From: Oscillospiraceae bacterium
Lineage (GTDB): Bacteria; Bacillota; Clostridia; Oscillospirales; Ruminococcaceae
Direction of reading: 5' to 3'
Assembly: GCA_018380115.1 (NCBI GenBank)
Contig: JAGZUF010000036.1
Coordinates: 1-14,474, forward strand
Length of the DNA: 14,474 bases
Numbering within the stretch: position 1 is the first letter of the stretch; each line of letters opens with the position of its first letter. Position numbers and translations under genes: made by a program. Shown here piece after piece: positions 7,094 to 14,358 of this stretch. The notes below the pieces were generated by a model, which did no database searches, was not told where the DNA came from, and worked only from the letters and a program-made list of their open reading frames with translations.

Positions 7094-7831
7094 GTGGCAT
7101 ACTACCATTGCCTGCTGTTCGATTTGGACGGCACGCTGCTGGACTTCGGCGCAGCCGAGGATGCAGCCATCCGTGAGACACTGGCATATTACGGCTTTGA
7201 GCGGCCGCAGGAGGCTGTGGAAGCATATAAGCAGATAAACAGTGCGCTTTGGGCCGCGCTGGAGCGCGGCGAAGTGCGTCAGGAAAAGCTGGTGGTGCAG
7301 CGCTTTGAAAAGCTGCTTGCCGGTTTCGGCATGCAGGGCGACGCCGTGGCCATGAATGACCACTATCTTACCAGACTGTCCGAACGGGCCGATGTGTACC
7401 CGGGGGCGCACGAGGTCCTGCAGGAGCTGGCCGAAGTAGCCACCCTGGCCGTTGTGACAAACGGGGTGGATAAAGTGCAGGCCGGCAGGCTGGAGCGCTC
7501 GGGCCTTGCGCCGTATTTCGATGGCGTGTTCGTGTCCTCCCGCGTGGGGGCCTCAAAGCCGACGCGCAAGATATTCGACAGGGCCCTCTCCACGCTTGGG
7601 GTCGAGAACCGCGAAAAGGTTTTGATGATAGGCGATTCCCTCAAAGCGGATATCGCGGGTGCGCACAATGCCGGGCTTGCCGCCTGCTGGTGCGATTACA
7701 CGGACAGAGGCCTGCCGGAAGGGATGAAGCCGGCTCATGTCATCCATGGGCTGGAAGAACTTTACCGCATTGTGATGGAGCCGGAGGAACTGGAACATGT
7801 CGGAAGTAAAGAAAAGCGCCATCAGGTTTGA
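7094..7831 (+). CDS. YjjG/YfnB-type HAD nucleotidase
   Basis: A 245-residue HAD hydrolase: DLDGTLLD (nucleophile D10, D12), TNG in VVTNGVDKVQ (motif II), the conserved lysine in VGASKPTRKIF (motif III) and IGDSLKADIAGAHNAGL (motif IV). The stretch VSSRVGASKP...IFDRAL and MIGDSLKADI followed by ACW resembles the YjjG/YfnB group, whose E. coli member is a pyrimidine nucleotidase with a preference for non-canonical nucleotides; extending that activity here is inference. I chose GTG 7094, which has AGGGGG about 9 bases upstream and begins two residues before the conserved YHCLLFDLDGT. A TTG at 7073 lies before the ribosome binding site and is rejected. The last 35 bases overlap the next gene in another frame. 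Confidence 0.85.
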   Translation: MAYYHCLLFDLDGTLLDFGAAEDAAIRETLAYYGFERPQEAVEAYKQINSALWAALERGEVRQEKLVVQRFEKLLAGFGMQGDAVAMNDHYLTRLSERADVYPGAHEVLQELAEVATLAVVTNGVDKVQAGRLERSGLAPYFDGVFVSSRVGASKPTRKIFDRALSTLGVENREKVLMIGDSLKADIAGAHNAGLAACWCDYTDRGLPEGMKPAHVIHGLEELYRIVMEPEELEHVGSKEKRHQV

Positions 7832-8732
7832 TTCCGCAAGCGGAACGGACAGTGTGGCCGGGTATTTTTACGAGCAGCCGGGTGTTTCGCCCAAGGCCAT
7901 TGTGCAGCTTTCGCACGGCATGTGTGAATATGTGGGCCGCTATGACGATTTCGCCGGTTTTCTTGTGGAAAACGGGTATGCGGTGTGCGGAAACGACCAT
8001 CTTGGCCACGGCGCTACCAGCGGGGAAAACGGGGTGGACGGCTATTTTGCCGCCCGGGATGGCCGCAAATTTGTGCTGCAGGACCTGCACCGCATGAACA
8101 GCCTCGCCAGCAAGCGTTGGCCAGGTATACCACTTATTTTGCTGGGGCACAGTATGGGCAGCTTTTTTGCCCGGCTGTATGCAGCCACATACCCCGAAAC
8201 GCTGTCTGGCCTTGTGCTCAGCGGCACCGGCGGGCCAAACCCGCTGGCAGGCGTGGGCCTTGCGCTCACCTCGCTGCTGGCAAAGCTGAAGGGCCCGCAA
8301 TACCGTTCCGGCTTTGTGCAGAAGCTGGCTTTCGGCGCATACCTCAAGCGGGTGGCTTCGCCCGCCACGCCCTATGACTGGATCAGCCGCGACACCGATA
8401 TCGTGGAACGGTATGCAAACGATGCAAAGTGCACGTTCGTATTTACGGTAAGTGCCTTTCATGAGCTGATGCATATGGTGCGGGATGTGAATGCCGCAGG
8501 CTTTGCACAAAAACTTCCGAAGGGCCTGCCCATTGCCCTGTTCTCCGGCGATATGGACCCGGTGGGCAGCTATGGGAAGGGCGTTGAGAGGGTATATAGC
8601 TCCATGCGGGAAGCGGGTATAAAAGACGTGACGCTGAAGCTGTATAGCGGCGGGCGGCACGAAATCATCAATGAGACGAACCGCGCCGAAGTTTATGAAG
8701 ATATTCTGGCGTGGTGCAACGAGCATGTGTGA
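7797..8732 (+). CDS. Alpha/beta hydrolase, monoacylglycerol lipase/lysophospholipase-like
   Basis: A 311-residue serine hydrolase of the Hydrolase_4 type. The nucleophile S119 sits in GHSMGS, the acid is D254 in GDMDPVG and the histidine is H288 in GGRHEIINE, each where this family has them. The early segment QLSHGMCEYVGRY and NDHLGHG is the oxyanion region, typical of monoacylglycerol lipases and lysophospholipases. It has no signal peptide, so it is probably a cytosolic or membrane-surface enzyme releasing fatty acid from monoglycerides or lysolipids; the exact substrate is not determined. ATG 7797 has GGAGG at 7783-7787. It is second in an operon with the YjjG-like gene and is closed by a terminator. 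Confidence 0.9.
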   Translation: MSEVKKSAIRFDSASGTDSVAGYFYEQPGVSPKAIVQLSHGMCEYVGRYDDFAGFLVENGYAVCGNDHLGHGATSGENGVDGYFAARDGRKFVLQDLHRMNSLASKRWPGIPLILLGHSMGSFFARLYAATYPETLSGLVLSGTGGPNPLAGVGLALTSLLAKLKGPQYRSGFVQKLAFGAYLKRVASPATPYDWISRDTDIVERYANDAKCTFVFTVSAFHELMHMVRDVNAAGFAQKLPKGLPIALFSGDMDPVGSYGKGVERVYSSMREAGIKDVTLKLYSGGRHEIINETNRAEVYEDILAWCNEHV

Positions 8733-8745
8733 ACGGCAAAAGCAG

Positions 8746-8774
8746 AAAGCCCCGCCGGCCCGGCGGGGCTTTTT
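8746..8774 (+). terminator. Intrinsic terminator after the hydrolase gene
   Basis: AAAGCCCCGCCG (8746-8757) pairs perfectly with CGGCGGGGCTTT (8761-8772) over a 3-base loop and ends in five T (8770-8774). It lies 13 bases after the hydrolase stop codon. Confidence 0.95.
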
Positions 8775-8821
8775 CAGGCCGCTTTTCGCACGGCACTCTC
8801 ATAAAACAGGGATGACAGGTT

Positions 8822-10711
8822 ATGTTGTTACAGGCAAATGGAATACAGAAATATTTTGGCGCCGAGCTGTGCCTCGCGGACATCAGCTTTGATGTGAACG
8901 AACAGGACCGCATCGGGATTATCGGCCAGAACGGCGCTGGTAAAACAACGCTTTTGAAGCTCATCACCGGCGAATATGAGCCGGATGCGGGCGAGCTGAG
9001 CTTTGCCCGCGGTGTGCGCGTGGGCTATCTGGAACAGAACGCCGCACTGCATCCACAGCGCACGGTATATGAGGAAATGCAGGAGGCGTTTGCACCTGTG
9101 CTGGCCGCCATGCGGGAGCTGCAGCAGGTACAGGCACAGATGGCGCAGGGCAATACCCCGGCGCTTGTGCAACGCCACAGTGAGCTTCAGGCCGTGATAG
9201 ACGCGGCAGATGGTTACGGGATAGATACGCGCATCAAAAAAATATTGAACGGTATGGCGTTCCCGCAGGCTGAATGGGGAAAGCGCGTGGGTGTCCTCTC
9301 TGGCGGCGAGCACACGCGCCTGCGCCTTGCGAAGCTGCTTTTGCAAAGCCCGGATATTCTCATCTTGGACGAGCCCACAAACCATCTGGATTTTGTCACC
9401 ATGGAGTGGCTGGAGGGGTATTTGAAGTCTTATTCCGGCGCGGTGCTGGTAGTCAGCCACGACCGCTATTTTCTGGATGAGATATGCACGCGCATTTTTG
9501 AGGTAGAAGACCACGCGCTTTCCGTTTACAAGGGCAATTATTCCGCCTATCTGCCCCGGAGGCAGGCGGCTGACGCCCTGCGGCAGAAGCAGCACGACGC
9601 CGATGTGGAAAAGGCAAAAAAGCTGGAAGATTATATTGCGCGAAACCTTGTACGGGCCTCCACCACCAAAATGGCACAAAGCCGCCGCAAGCAATTGGAA
9701 AAGCTGGAGATAACTGCGGCCCCAAAAGGCGAGCGGCAGGGGCTGAAATTTCGCTTTACCTTCGATGTCACGCCTTATAACGACCTTGTGGTTGCAAAGG
9801 ATATTGGCATTGCTTTGGGCGGCCGCTGGCTAGTGCAACACTTTACGCATACGGTGCACCGCGGCGAGCGCCTTATCATAGCCGGGCCGAACGGCGCGGG
9901 AAAATCGACGCTGCTGCGTGTTTTGGACGGCAGGCTGCGCCCCACGCAGGGCAGTGTGCGCTATGGCGCCGGGGCAAAGCCGGCTGTTTTCGAGCAGCAA
10001 CAGCTTCGCCGCGCCGGCACAGTGGAGAGCGCCATCTGGGATAAATATCCCCAAATGACAGAGCTGGAGGTGCGCAGCCATCTTGCCCGGCTGGATTTCA
10101 AAGGCGAGGATGTGTTTAAGCCGTGCAGCGCGCTCTCCGGCGGCGAGCTGGCCCGCCTGCGCTTTGCCGAGATATTGCTGGAAAAGCCGAACCTGCTGTT
10201 CCTGGACGAGCCCACCAACCATTTGGATATTTACACGCGTGAGCATCTGGGCGAGGCGCTGCGCGCCTATGAGGGCACGCTGCTTCTCGTCACGCACGAC
10301 CGTTACCTAATGAACAGCCTGGGCTGCCCTGTGCTGTATCTGGAAGACGGCACGGCCACCCTGTACGCCGATTATGACGCCATGATGCGCCGCGACACGT
10401 CCATGCCGGTGCAGAAGAAGGAGGAAAAGGCCGAAAAACCTGTGTGGGGCAAAGAGCAGCGGCGCAAAAAAGCGCAGCTGCGCCAGGAAATCAAAGCCGT
10501 GGAGGATGAACTGGAGGCCCTGACATTGAAAATTATGGACCTTGAGGCCGCGGTGAATGACCCGGAAGTGCTGCGCGACCATATCCGCCTGCGCGAGGTA
10601 TGTGACGGGCTGGACGACGCCCGCTTCCATGAAACAGAGCTGGAGGCCCGCTGGGAAGCCCTTGTTGAACGGCAGGAAGAGATGGAGGCGCAGGAGGCCG
10701 AGGCGCAGTAA
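8822..10711 (+). CDS. ABC-F family ATPase
   Basis: A 629-residue protein with two ABC domains and no membrane segments. Domain 1 has Walker A GQNGAGKT (35-42), signature LSGGE (159-163) and Walker B LILDEP with E184. A linker rich in charged residues (about 240-320) follows. Domain 2 has GPNGAGKS (355-362), LSGGE (438-442) and LLFLDEP with E463. The C-terminus (about 535-629) is a long, highly charged coiled coil, as in the Uup/YdiF-type subgroup. ABC-F proteins act on ribosomes, either as translation factors or as target-protection resistance factors; nothing here shows resistance, so a housekeeping translation role is the simpler reading. ATG 8822 has only a modest AGGGA about 9 bases upstream. 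It is monocistronic, between two terminators. Confidence 0.93.
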   Translation: MLLQANGIQKYFGAELCLADISFDVNEQDRIGIIGQNGAGKTTLLKLITGEYEPDAGELSFARGVRVGYLEQNAALHPQRTVYEEMQEAFAPVLAAMRELQQVQAQMAQGNTPALVQRHSELQAVIDAADGYGIDTRIKKILNGMAFPQAEWGKRVGVLSGGEHTRLRLAKLLLQSPDILILDEPTNHLDFVTMEWLEGYLKSYSGAVLVVSHDRYFLDEICTRIFEVEDHALSVYKGNYSAYLPRRQAADALRQKQHDADVEKAKKLEDYIARNLVRASTTKMAQSRRKQLEKLEITAAPKGERQGLKFRFTFDVTPYNDLVVAKDIGIALGGRWLVQHFTHTVHRGERLIIAGPNGAGKSTLLRVLDGRLRPTQGSVRYGAGAKPAVFEQQQLRRAGTVESAIWDKYPQMTELEVRSHLARLDFKGEDVFKPCSALSGGELARLRFAEILLEKPNLLFLDEPTNHLDIYTREHLGEALRAYEGTLLLVTHDRYLMNSLGCPVLYLEDGTATLYADYDAMMRRDTSMPVQKKEEKAEKPVWGKEQRRKKAQLRQEIKAVEDELEALTLKIMDLEAAVNDPEVLRDHIRLREVCDGLDDARFHETELEARWEALVERQEEMEAQEAEAQ

Positions 10712-10791
10712 CATTCCCGGCTCTTTCGCCCATTCAGGTGATATGCAGAGTGTTGCCAGCCGCTTCCCGTGCATGTTAGGAGAAATTTGTA

Positions 10792-10840
10792 CGCCGGGGC
10801 GGGGGAAAAGTATGTTTTCCCCGCCCCGGCGACCTTTTTT
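10792..10840 (+). terminator. Strong intrinsic terminator after the ABC-F gene
   Basis: An 18-base arm (10792-10809) pairs with a 17-base arm (10815-10831) with one bulged G and a 5-base loop; ACC and six T (10835-10840) follow. It sits between convergent genes; the minus-strand read-out lacks a comparable T run, so it mainly serves the ABC-F gene. The 80 bases between the ABC-F stop and the stem hold nothing recognisable. Confidence 0.93.
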
Positions 10841-10843
10841 ATT

Positions 10844-11935
10844 TTATAGCTGTGCGCTGTCGGTGCTGGCACTTTGGTCTTTGCCGGTGCGCTGAAGCTG
10901 CACAAAGATGGTGACGGCTACCGGCAGGCCGAACAGCCCCGCAAAGCCGAACAGCTTCGCGCCCAGAAACATACTGATCAGCGTTACCAAAGGGTACAGG
11001 CCTATCTGCTGGCCGACAACGCGCGGCTCCAGCGTTTGGCGCACAACACCGATAATGGCATACAGAATCAAAAGCCCGGCGCCGAGCGGCCCGTTGCCTG
11101 TGATAAGCGCCCCCAGTGCCCACGGCACCAGTACGGTGCCGGTGCCGAGCACCGGCAGAATATCCACGAGGGCAATCACTGCCGAAAGCAGAAAGGCATA
11201 CTGCACCTTCAGCAGGGTAAGGCCTATCAGAAGCTCGGCAAACGTCAGCATGAGCAAAAGAGCATACGCTTTCCCGAATTTGAGCAGAATATCCACGCCG
11301 CTTCTCTTTACGGCAAACAGGGTGCTGCGCGCCTTTTGCGGCAGCAGCCGTGCAAAAAAGGAAGTGATGGTGTAGTAATCCATGGTGCAGAAAAAAGAAG
11401 AGATGACGGTAAGAAGAAAATTCATTACAAAGGCCGGCAGGCTGCCTGCCAGCCCTGTAATAATGCTAAGCGCGCCTTTCGAAAGATCCATTACAAGGCC
11501 GGAAAGAGTCTGGTCTATGCTCTGCCCGGCGCTGGAAATGAAATCCAGAAGCATGGGGTCCAGCGCAGATACAAAGTGTTCGACGGCCAGCTGCACTTCA
11601 TCCAGCGCAGGGGCCATATAGCTGTCATAGATGCCGGGAAGAAGCGCGATTGTATCCTGCAGAAATATTACAAGGCGCGTGCCCAGCACAATCAGCAGCG
11701 TAGCGGCCAGAACGTAAAATACGGTAAGGCAGCATGCGGCCACGAGCCTGCGGGCGCGCTGGGTGGTTTTCGTGAGGTGGTTGATCAGCGGCTTCAAAAG
11801 AAAGGCGATGCAAAAACCAATTACAAATGGGGCCAGGGCAGGAAGAAGGTATTTGGCACAGACATATATCAGCCCGGCAATGATGCACCAGTATAGTACA
11901 TGCAGAATAAACGCGCGCATTTTTTCTGTCTGCAC
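10844..11935 (-). CDS. ytvI: AI-2E/PerM-family membrane protein, YtvI-like
   Basis: A 363-residue polytopic membrane protein of the AI-2E transporter (PerM) family. Two or three hydrophobic helices lie in the first 90 residues, then a soluble amphipathic region (about 95-165) and a second helical block to about 350. Characteristic stretches are PVLGTGTVLVPWAL, EPRVVGQQIGLYPL and GAKLFGFAGLFGLP. The arrangement matches the sporulation integral membrane protein YtvI of Bacillus and Clostridia, suggesting a spore-forming lineage; what YtvI transports, if anything, is not established. The start is GTG at 11935, with AAGGAGG about 9-10 bases upstream on the minus strand; an ATG five codons later is too far from that site. 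It converges on the ABC-F gene and diverges from the Card1-like gene. Confidence 0.85.
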   Translation of the reverse strand: MQTEKMRAFILHVLYWCIIAGLIYVCAKYLLPALAPFVIGFCIAFLLKPLINHLTKTTQRARRLVAACCLTVFYVLAATLLIVLGTRLVIFLQDTIALLPGIYDSYMAPALDEVQLAVEHFVSALDPMLLDFISSAGQSIDQTLSGLVMDLSKGALSIITGLAGSLPAFVMNFLLTVISSFFCTMDYYTITSFFARLLPQKARSTLFAVKRSGVDILLKFGKAYALLLMLTFAELLIGLTLLKVQYAFLLSAVIALVDILPVLGTGTVLVPWALGALITGNGPLGAGLLILYAIIGVVRQTLEPRVVGQQIGLYPLVTLISMFLGAKLFGFAGLFGLPVAVTIFVQLQRTGKDQSASTDSAQL

Positions 11936-12104
11936 TCCTGTTGCCCTCCTTTCTTTGAAATATGGCAGCTGCCGGTTTTAGTATGGCCCTTATGGAAAAG
12001 CCCAAACGGTGAAGTGCGAAAAGAAGAGGAAAGCCGAGGTGGCAAAGCGGGCCTGTTCTTGGCACATCTGCTGGGACAAGGAAAGATGAAAAACAGATTT
12101 CTGC

Positions 12105-12133
12105 TTGCACCGGACGGCACATCGGTTTACAAT
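12105..12133 (+). promoter_or_regulatory. Promoter of the Card1-like/thioesterase operon
   Basis: TTGCAC (12105-12110) and TACAAT (12128-12133) are separated by 17 bases. Transcription would start near 12140, leaving a leader of about 100 bases before the ATG at 12242. The rest of the intergenic region (11954-12104) shows nothing else convincing. Confidence 0.65.
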
Positions 12134-12155
12134 AGATACCGGTGGCTGTGTTTGA

Positions 12156-12257
12156 ATGACGGAAGCATTCTTTACACATGGCTTCGGCGCTGATAAGGAG
12201 AATTGCGCGCCTTTATGGCCGGCAATGCACAAGGGGGCTTTATGCGTACGCTGGTAG
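12156..12257 (+). CDS. Possible leader peptide overlapping the Card1-like start
   Basis: An ATG at 12156 opens a 33-codon frame ending at TAG 12255-12257, so it overlaps the first 16 bases of the Card1-like gene in another frame. GGTGG (12141-12145) is a weak Shine-Dalgarno. Inside it lies AAGGAG (12195-12200), which has no well-spaced start of its own. The frame could couple or gate translation of the nuclease gene, or be chance. Confidence 0.2.
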   Translation: MTEAFFTHGFGADKENCAPLWPAMHKGALCVRW

Positions 12258-13414
12258 AACTTTATGATAAAGAGCCGCTGGAAAATGTGCTGGCAGGCTG
12301 CATTTTTTGCCCAAAACGCGTGGTGTACCTGTGTGACGAGAGAGATTCCTCCCTAAGAAAAGAGCGTGCAGTGGGCCGCCTGTTCCAAAGCCGCGGCCTG
12401 CGTGTGGAAACGCGGTTTTATTATATGGATACAGCAAACCCCGCGGCCATTGAACGCGTGCTGCTGGCGGTCGCGCAGGATTACACGGGCTGCGTGTTTG
12501 ATTTTACCGGCGGGCGGGACCTTGTCCTGCTGATTGCCGGTCTTGTGTGCAGGGAAAAGCATTTGCCTGGCTTTTATATCGATGCCCGGCGCGGCCGCTT
12601 CATCAACCTTGGCGGCTGCGATGCCCTGGCGCAACAATTCCACATGCCGCAGTTCCGTGCGGAGGATGTGCTGGCGCTTTCGGGGGCGAGGCTTGCCGGG
12701 TGCGGGCACTATGGACTGGAGAGGATGGACCACGGGTTTGAACAGCAGGCAAAAGATATATTTTCCATGGTGATGGAGTCTCCGACCCGGTGGGGTAGGC
12801 TGGTGCGCTGGCTGCAGGCGGCAGACGCAGAGAAGGATACCCTTCGCGTGCATGCACCCGCGCAGATAAAGGTGAACGGCCAGTTCACAGCGCGCTGTGA
12901 AACGGGACTGCTTGAGCGCTTGGAGAAAGCCGGTGCATTGAAAGAGCTTGCCCTGGATAGGACAGTTTCTTTCCGTTATGCGGATAGGCGCATGATGCGA
13001 AGTTTGCAGAACGACGGCATCTGGCTGGAGCTTGCGTGCTTTTTTGCAGCGCGCGAGGCAGGGGCTTTCTGCGATGTGCGAACCAGCGCGGTGATAGAGT
13101 GGGACGCCAGCGGAGACGAGGTGGCCCGCCCTACGCGCAATGAAATAGACGTGATGTGCGTTGCGGGTACGGTGCCGGTATTCATCTCGTGCAAAATGGC
13201 CTCGCCTTCGCCGCTGGCGCTCTCTGAGATAGAGGTGCTTTGCCGCCGCTTCGGCGGCGAGGCGGCCCGCGCAGTGGTGGTCACTGCGGCAGACCCGCGC
13301 CGCGACAGCCCGGCCGTATATCAGCGTGCGAAAGACCTTGGCATCACGCTGGTTGGCGGGGATGTGCTGCGCGCAGGCAGGCTGGCGCAGTGCCTTGGCC
13401 GTGCTGCCAAATGA
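12242..13414 (+). CDS. DUF1887 CARF-nuclease protein, Card1/Can2-like
   Basis: A 390-residue protein of the DUF1887 family. The N-terminal half resembles a CARF domain, the Rossmann-like sensor of cyclic oligoadenylates: the family opening TLVELYDKEPLENV (3-16) and the ligand-loop motif FDFTGGRDL (86-94). The C-terminal part resembles a PD-(D/E)xK nuclease: GIWLE (E263), NEIDV (E301, D303) and FISCK (S316, K318), where the last motif has serine in place of the usual E of E-x-K. Characterised relatives (Card1/Can2) are type III CRISPR ancillary nucleases that cut nucleic acid when a cyclic oligoadenylate binds; no CRISPR gene lies in this window. The start at 12242 matches the family's N-terminus and has AAGGGGG (12231-12237) at short spacing; TTG 12203 and ATG 12215 are in frame but poorly spaced. 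Family assignment is good, activity unproven. Confidence 0.82.
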   Translation: MRTLVELYDKEPLENVLAGCIFCPKRVVYLCDERDSSLRKERAVGRLFQSRGLRVETRFYYMDTANPAAIERVLLAVAQDYTGCVFDFTGGRDLVLLIAGLVCREKHLPGFYIDARRGRFINLGGCDALAQQFHMPQFRAEDVLALSGARLAGCGHYGLERMDHGFEQQAKDIFSMVMESPTRWGRLVRWLQAADAEKDTLRVHAPAQIKVNGQFTARCETGLLERLEKAGALKELALDRTVSFRYADRRMMRSLQNDGIWLELACFFAAREAGAFCDVRTSAVIEWDASGDEVARPTRNEIDVMCVAGTVPVFISCKMASPSPLALSEIEVLCRRFGGEAARAVVVTAADPRRDSPAVYQRAKDLGITLVGGDVLRAGRLAQCLGRAAK

Positions 13415-13436
13415 ACTGAAAAGAGGGAACAAAAAT

Positions 13437-14159
13437 ATGACGCCGGACAGGTTCGAAGAAAATTTTATCATCCATGACCATGAAGCAGACTGCATGCGCC
13501 GTTTTACGCCTGGCTCTGTGCTGCGCCGGGCTCAGCAAATATCCACAGATCACTGTAATGTACTGGGCCTTACAGCACAGGTATATGAACAGACGCATAC
13601 GGCGTTTCTGCTGGCAAAGCTTTCCGTCCAATGGCATCAGCAGATGCACACCGGTGACGAGGTGCATGCCGTTACATGCCCCAGCGCGCCCCAGCGCGCC
13701 ACCTATTACCGCCTGACGCGATTTTATGACGCCCGCACGGGTAAGCTGGCGTGCGAAGTGGACACGCGCTGGGTGCTGGTGGATACAGGGACAAAGCACA
13801 TCCTGCGCAAGGCGCCAGAGGCTTTGCCCATCCCCTTCACGCTGCCCCCGCAGCAGGCGGCAAAGCTGGAACTGGCGAAGGCGGAGACTGTGCCGGCAGG
13901 GCGGGTGACGGCCGGGTTCTCGCGCTGTGACATAAATGAGCATTTGAACAATACACAGTATGCCGATATCCTGTGCGACCATGTGCCGCTTTCCCAGATG
14001 AAAAGCAGAGACATATGCCGCCTGGTGCTGGCTTACCACAGGGAAGTGCCCATGGGAAGCAGCTTTATGCTGTGCCGCGGCCAGGTGGAAAATGGCTATT
14101 ATTTTGTGGGAGAAAGCGAAGGGGAAAAGCATTTTGAGGCAAACCTGTTTTTTCAATAA
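13437..14159 (+). CDS. Acyl-ACP thioesterase
   Basis: A 240-residue thioesterase of the FatA/FatB-like Acyl-ACP_TE family, built of two hotdog domains (about 1-130 and 150-240). It hydrolyses acyl-ACP to free fatty acid in the cytosol. The catalytic segment of the second domain is visible in CDINEHLNNTQY (D165, N167, H169, N171), and AYHREVPMG carries E203 where family members have a conserved glutamate. Bacterial members are common in Clostridia; chain-length preference cannot be read here. ATG 13437 has AAGAGGG (13421-13427) with 9 bases of spacing; an in-frame start at 13326 inside the upstream gene is unlikely. It begins 22 bases after the Card1-like stop with no promoter or terminator between, so the two are probably co-transcribed. 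Confidence 0.9.
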   Translation: MTPDRFEENFIIHDHEADCMRRFTPGSVLRRAQQISTDHCNVLGLTAQVYEQTHTAFLLAKLSVQWHQQMHTGDEVHAVTCPSAPQRATYYRLTRFYDARTGKLACEVDTRWVLVDTGTKHILRKAPEALPIPFTLPPQQAAKLELAKAETVPAGRVTAGFSRCDINEHLNNTQYADILCDHVPLSQMKSRDICRLVLAYHREVPMGSSFMLCRGQVENGYYFVGESEGEKHFEANLFFQ

Positions 14160-14293
14160 GAATTTTGCTTTCCGCAAGCAGCTTTAACGGCAGAAAATGC
14201 CTGCAAGGGCCATTCTTGGGCGTTTGAGCAAAAGAAGGGACAAGATATCGTGGCTTTTTCACAAATTCTTTACAAATTAATGACAAAACGCCC
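14160..14293. other. Gene-free region downstream of the thioesterase
   Basis: No coding region is supported. TTGCTT (14165-14170) can pair with AAGCAG (14176-14181), and GCC..CAAG (14199-14207) with CTTGGGC (14215-14221) followed by GTTT, which may be a weak terminator for the thioesterase operon. From about 14230 the base composition becomes AT-rich towards the promoter that follows. ACAAATT occurs twice (14261-14267, 14272-14278). Confidence 0.3.
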
Positions 14294-14312
14294 TTGACAT
14301 TCAATGACAAAA
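14279..14312 (+). repeat. Direct repeat AATGACAAAA flanking the -35
   Basis: AATGACAAAA occurs at 14279-14288 and again at 14303-14312, 24 bases apart. The first copy lies just upstream of the -35 and the second in the promoter spacer, positions expected of a regulator's operators. No regulator can be named. Confidence 0.45.
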
Positions 14313-14322
14313 GAGTTACAAT
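14294..14322 (+). promoter_or_regulatory. Near-consensus sigma-A-type promoter
   Basis: TTGACA (14294-14299), 17 bases, TACAAT (14317-14322). It is among the best promoters in the window, and it reads towards the right edge, where no start codon of a supported gene follows before 14474. Transcription would start near 14329. Confidence 0.8.
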
Positions 14323-14358
14323 TTAGTTGCAAGGAAGTTACAAGGCTTCTGCAAGTGC
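14304..14358 (+). repeat. Five CAA-centred repeats with an 11-base period
   Basis: Successive 11-base units (14304, 14315, 14326, 14337 and 14348) each carry CAA at the same place (C at 14308, 14319, 14330, 14341 and 14352). The middle three read GTTACAATTTA, GTTGCAAGGAA and GTTACAAGGCT. They overlap the -10 and the first 30 transcribed bases. Confidence 0.5.

Noticed and set aside
10874..11896. 340-codon plus-strand frame antisense to ytvI
   Set aside because: It lies within the opposite strand of a clearly recognisable membrane protein; the translation is rich in K, Q, R and H with no domain, as expected of a shadow in GC-rich DNA.
12353..13495. 380-codon minus-strand frame opposite the Card1-like gene
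   Set aside because: No plausible ribosome binding site or domain; rich in H, R, A and Q. The plus-strand gene has motifs and explains the openness.
13344..14177. 277-codon minus-strand frame opposite the thioesterase
   Set aside because: Shadow of a gene with a clear catalytic motif on the plus strand; no recognisable features.
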